A stretch of 64,000 bases of DNA, taken from assembly GCF_029952525.1 (NCBI RefSeq), contig NZ_JASAOF010000009.1, positions 124,001 to 188,000 on the forward strand, written 5' to 3'. Position 1 is the stretch's first letter. Every line of letters begins with the position of its first letter. Source of the DNA: Saccharopolyspora ipomoeae (GTDB lineage Bacteria; Actinomycetota; Actinomycetes; Mycobacteriales; Pseudonocardiaceae). A program made the position numbers and the translations under genes. The notes beneath the pieces were generated by a model. It had not been told where the DNA came from. It was given only the letters and a program-made list of their open reading frames with translations, and made no database searches. Shown piece by piece: positions 62,606 to 64,000 of the stretch.

Positions 62606-64000
62606 TCAGACGTGGTCGGCATTCGGGCCCTTCCCCATGGGGGATGTGAGGCGTGTGAGCAAGGCGGTCAGTGAGCTCGGGTCGTCCACGGCGTAGTGGG
62701 CCCAGGTCAGGCGGTCGCCGTGCTCGGTGCTGCGCACGACGATGCCGATACCGTCGTCGTGGATTTCGCGCAGGGCGTCTTCGTCGGTGTAGTCATCCCC
62801 GGCGAAGACAGGCACCACGTCCGTGCCGGACAGACCCATGCGGTCCAGCAGCCATCGCAGAGCCCTGCCCTTGTTCCATTGGACGTTGGGCAGGAGCTCG
62901 ATCACCCTCCGCCCGTGCGCCGGGCGGAGGGTGGTGAACCCGCGACCGATGCGGGCCACGGTGGACATCACGTCTTCGGTGCGATCCGTCCGGACGTTGC
63001 GGTAGTGCACCGCGAGGGCGAATCGCTTCCGGTCGACGAGCGCGCCCGGGACGCCTGCCAGCTCGTCGCGGAGGAGCCGCTCGGCGTTGTCGAGGTCGGA
63101 CGATGCCGTTTCGCCGGCATGTTGCGTGATCAGTTCGCCCTCGGGGTCCGCCAGTTCGAAACCGTGGCTGCCCGCGTACCAGAGGTTTTCGATGCGGATC
63201 CTGCACCGCAAGTCTTGCAGGTCTCGGCCGCTGAGTATCGCCACCGGGCTGTGCCTGGCGAGCCGCTGCAGGACGTTCCTCGTGCGCCAGGGCATGGTGA
63301 CCTTGGTGGGATCATCGCGAATCTGCGCGAGCGTCCCGTCGAAGTCCAGGAGCAGTACCGGGTTGTGGTCTCGGATCCGGTCGGCGATCTCGTTCCAGCA
63401 GTGGTGGGCGTCGGGAACTTCGGACAGGCGGCGCTCCGGCGAGGGCCCTACGGAGATGTCGTTGAGCGTCGACACGACCGCATCTGCGCCGGATTCCAGC
63501 AAGCGGTTCGGCGGGCCGGTGCGCGCGATTCCGATGGTGAGTCCGAGGAATCCTGCTCTGGAGGCTTGGACTCCGGCCTTGGCGTCTTCGATGACCACGC
63601 ATGCCGAGGCCGGGGTGCTGAGGCGGTGCGCAGCTTCGAGGAAGATCGCGGGTGCGGGTTTGCCGGGCAGACCGAGTCGGTCCGCGAGCACCCCGTCGAC
63701 GCGGACGTCGAACAGCTGCGCCGCACCCGCTCGTTCCAGGACCTGGGCGCAGTTGCGGCTGGCCGAGATGACTGCGGTCCGGATGCCTCGGCTGCGCAGA
63801 GATTCGATCAGCGGTACCACGTCGTGGAACAGCAACGTTCTCGTCGCAGCCAGCGCATCCAGGAAGTACCGATCCTTGAGCTCGCCCAGTCCGTGGGCGG
63901 TTTCGAAGCCGGCTTCGTCGACCGCAGCTCCTCCCGGAACCGAGATGCCCCGTGACCGCAGGAAGTCCACCACCCCGTCGATACGTCGTTTCCCGTCGAC
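62606..64000 (-). CDS. otsB: HAD phosphatase/trehalose-6-phosphate phosphatase fusion (5' end beyond window)
   Basis: 464 residues are visible and the frame stays open to the last base, so the N-terminus is outside. The first ~225 visible residues are a beta-phosphoglucomutase-like HAD domain (AVISASRNC, GKPAPAIFLEAA, VVIEDAKAGVQAS). The C-terminal ~230 are an OtsB domain with LLLDFDGTLA (nucleophile Asp), ILSGRD, GSHGFEL, NKGRALRWLL and FAGDDYTDEDAL. It should dephosphorylate trehalose-6-phosphate; the first domain may act on a sugar phosphate. Similar HAD-OtsB fusions occur in mycobacteria, some with a further glycosyl hydrolase part. Confidence 0.85.
   Translation of the reverse strand, partial: VDGKRRIDGVVDFLRSRGISVPGGAAVDEAGFETAHGLGELKDRYFLDALAATRTLLFHDVVPLIESLRSRGIRTAVISASRNCAQVLERAGAAQLFDVRVDGVLADRLGLPGKPAPAIFLEAAHRLSTPASACVVIEDAKAGVQASRAGFLGLTIGIARTGPPNRLLESGADAVVSTLNDISVGPSPERRLSEVPDAHHCWNEIADRIRDHNPVLLLDFDGTLAQIRDDPTKVTMPWRTRNVLQRLARHSPVAILSGRDLQDLRCRIRIENLWYAGSHGFELADPEGELITQHAGETASSDLDNAERLLRDELAGVPGALVDRKRFALAVHYRNVRTDRTEDVMSTVARIGRGFTTLRPAHGRRVIELLPNVQWNKGRALRWLLDRMGLSGTDVVPVFAGDDYTDEDALREIHDDGIGIVVRSTEHGDRLTWAHYAVDDPSSLTALLTRLTSPMGKGPNADHV

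Overview
This is a high-GC window with dense overlapping start/stop junctions, frequent GTG starts and many IclR, GntR, PucR and MFS/MHS genes. It looks like an actinomycete chromosome, probably of the Pseudonocardiaceae (Saccharopolyspora/Amycolatopsis type); that placement is inferred from gene style only. Most of the window is accessory catabolism mixed with relics of integrative elements. No CRISPR array, rRNA operon or intact tRNA was found.

Left part (1-10.7 kb). Small oxidoreductase genes come first: an iron alcohol dehydrogenase cut by the window edge, an SDR, an RpiB-type isomerase, a second iron alcohol dehydrogenase and a succinate-semialdehyde-type dehydrogenase. One rearrangement scar lies near 2.23 kb. 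A chimeric MFS/enolase pseudogene follows, then a tyrosine-integrase relic beside the 3' half of a tRNA-Pro gene (an att-like scar). An intact CPA2 antiporter and a second integrase relic complete the section.

Middle-left (10.7-24 kb). A solo ketosynthase faces a PAS-GGDEF-EAL c-di-GMP protein. Next are two divergent operons around a GntR regulator. One encodes an MHS transporter, a PFK-family kinase, a zinc dehydrogenase and a DUF2090 aldolase. The other encodes the regulator, an enolase-superfamily enzyme and an aldehyde dehydrogenase. Together they look like an uncharacterised sugar-acid pathway. A PAS-PAS-GGDEF cyclase closes the section.

Aromatic block (24.5-50.6 kb). An MFS importer precedes a complete Rieske dioxygenase operon (ferredoxin, reductase, alpha, dihydrodiol dehydrogenase, beta, two small unknown proteins) and an IclR regulator. 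Three copies of one operator-like motif tie these together. After a decayed stretch, a second IclR gene diverges from a 15-kb run of genes on one strand: flavin reductase, phenol hydroxylase, catA, catB, catC, a FAD-synthetase-like protein, a SnoaL-like protein, enol-lactonase, the two CoA-transferase subunits and thiolase. The same run continues, through a one-base stop/start overlap, into a mesaconyl-CoA isomerase homologue, an MHS transporter, an acyl-CoA dehydrogenase, a citramalyl-CoA-lyase-like protein and a mesaconyl-CoA-hydratase-like protein. The arrangement suggests ortho-cleavage of methylated catechols through methylsuccinyl-CoA to pyruvate and acetyl-CoA. This is the most interesting proposal from the window.

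Right part (50.8-64 kb). It holds a LacI regulator, a PucR regulator divergent from an NCS1 permease plus a deacetylase-fold amidohydrolase, a creatinase with an IclR gene, a beta-glucuronidase/glucuronide-transporter pair, further relics (an integrase tail and an antiporter fragment) and a HAD/trehalose-6-phosphate phosphatase fusion that runs off the end.
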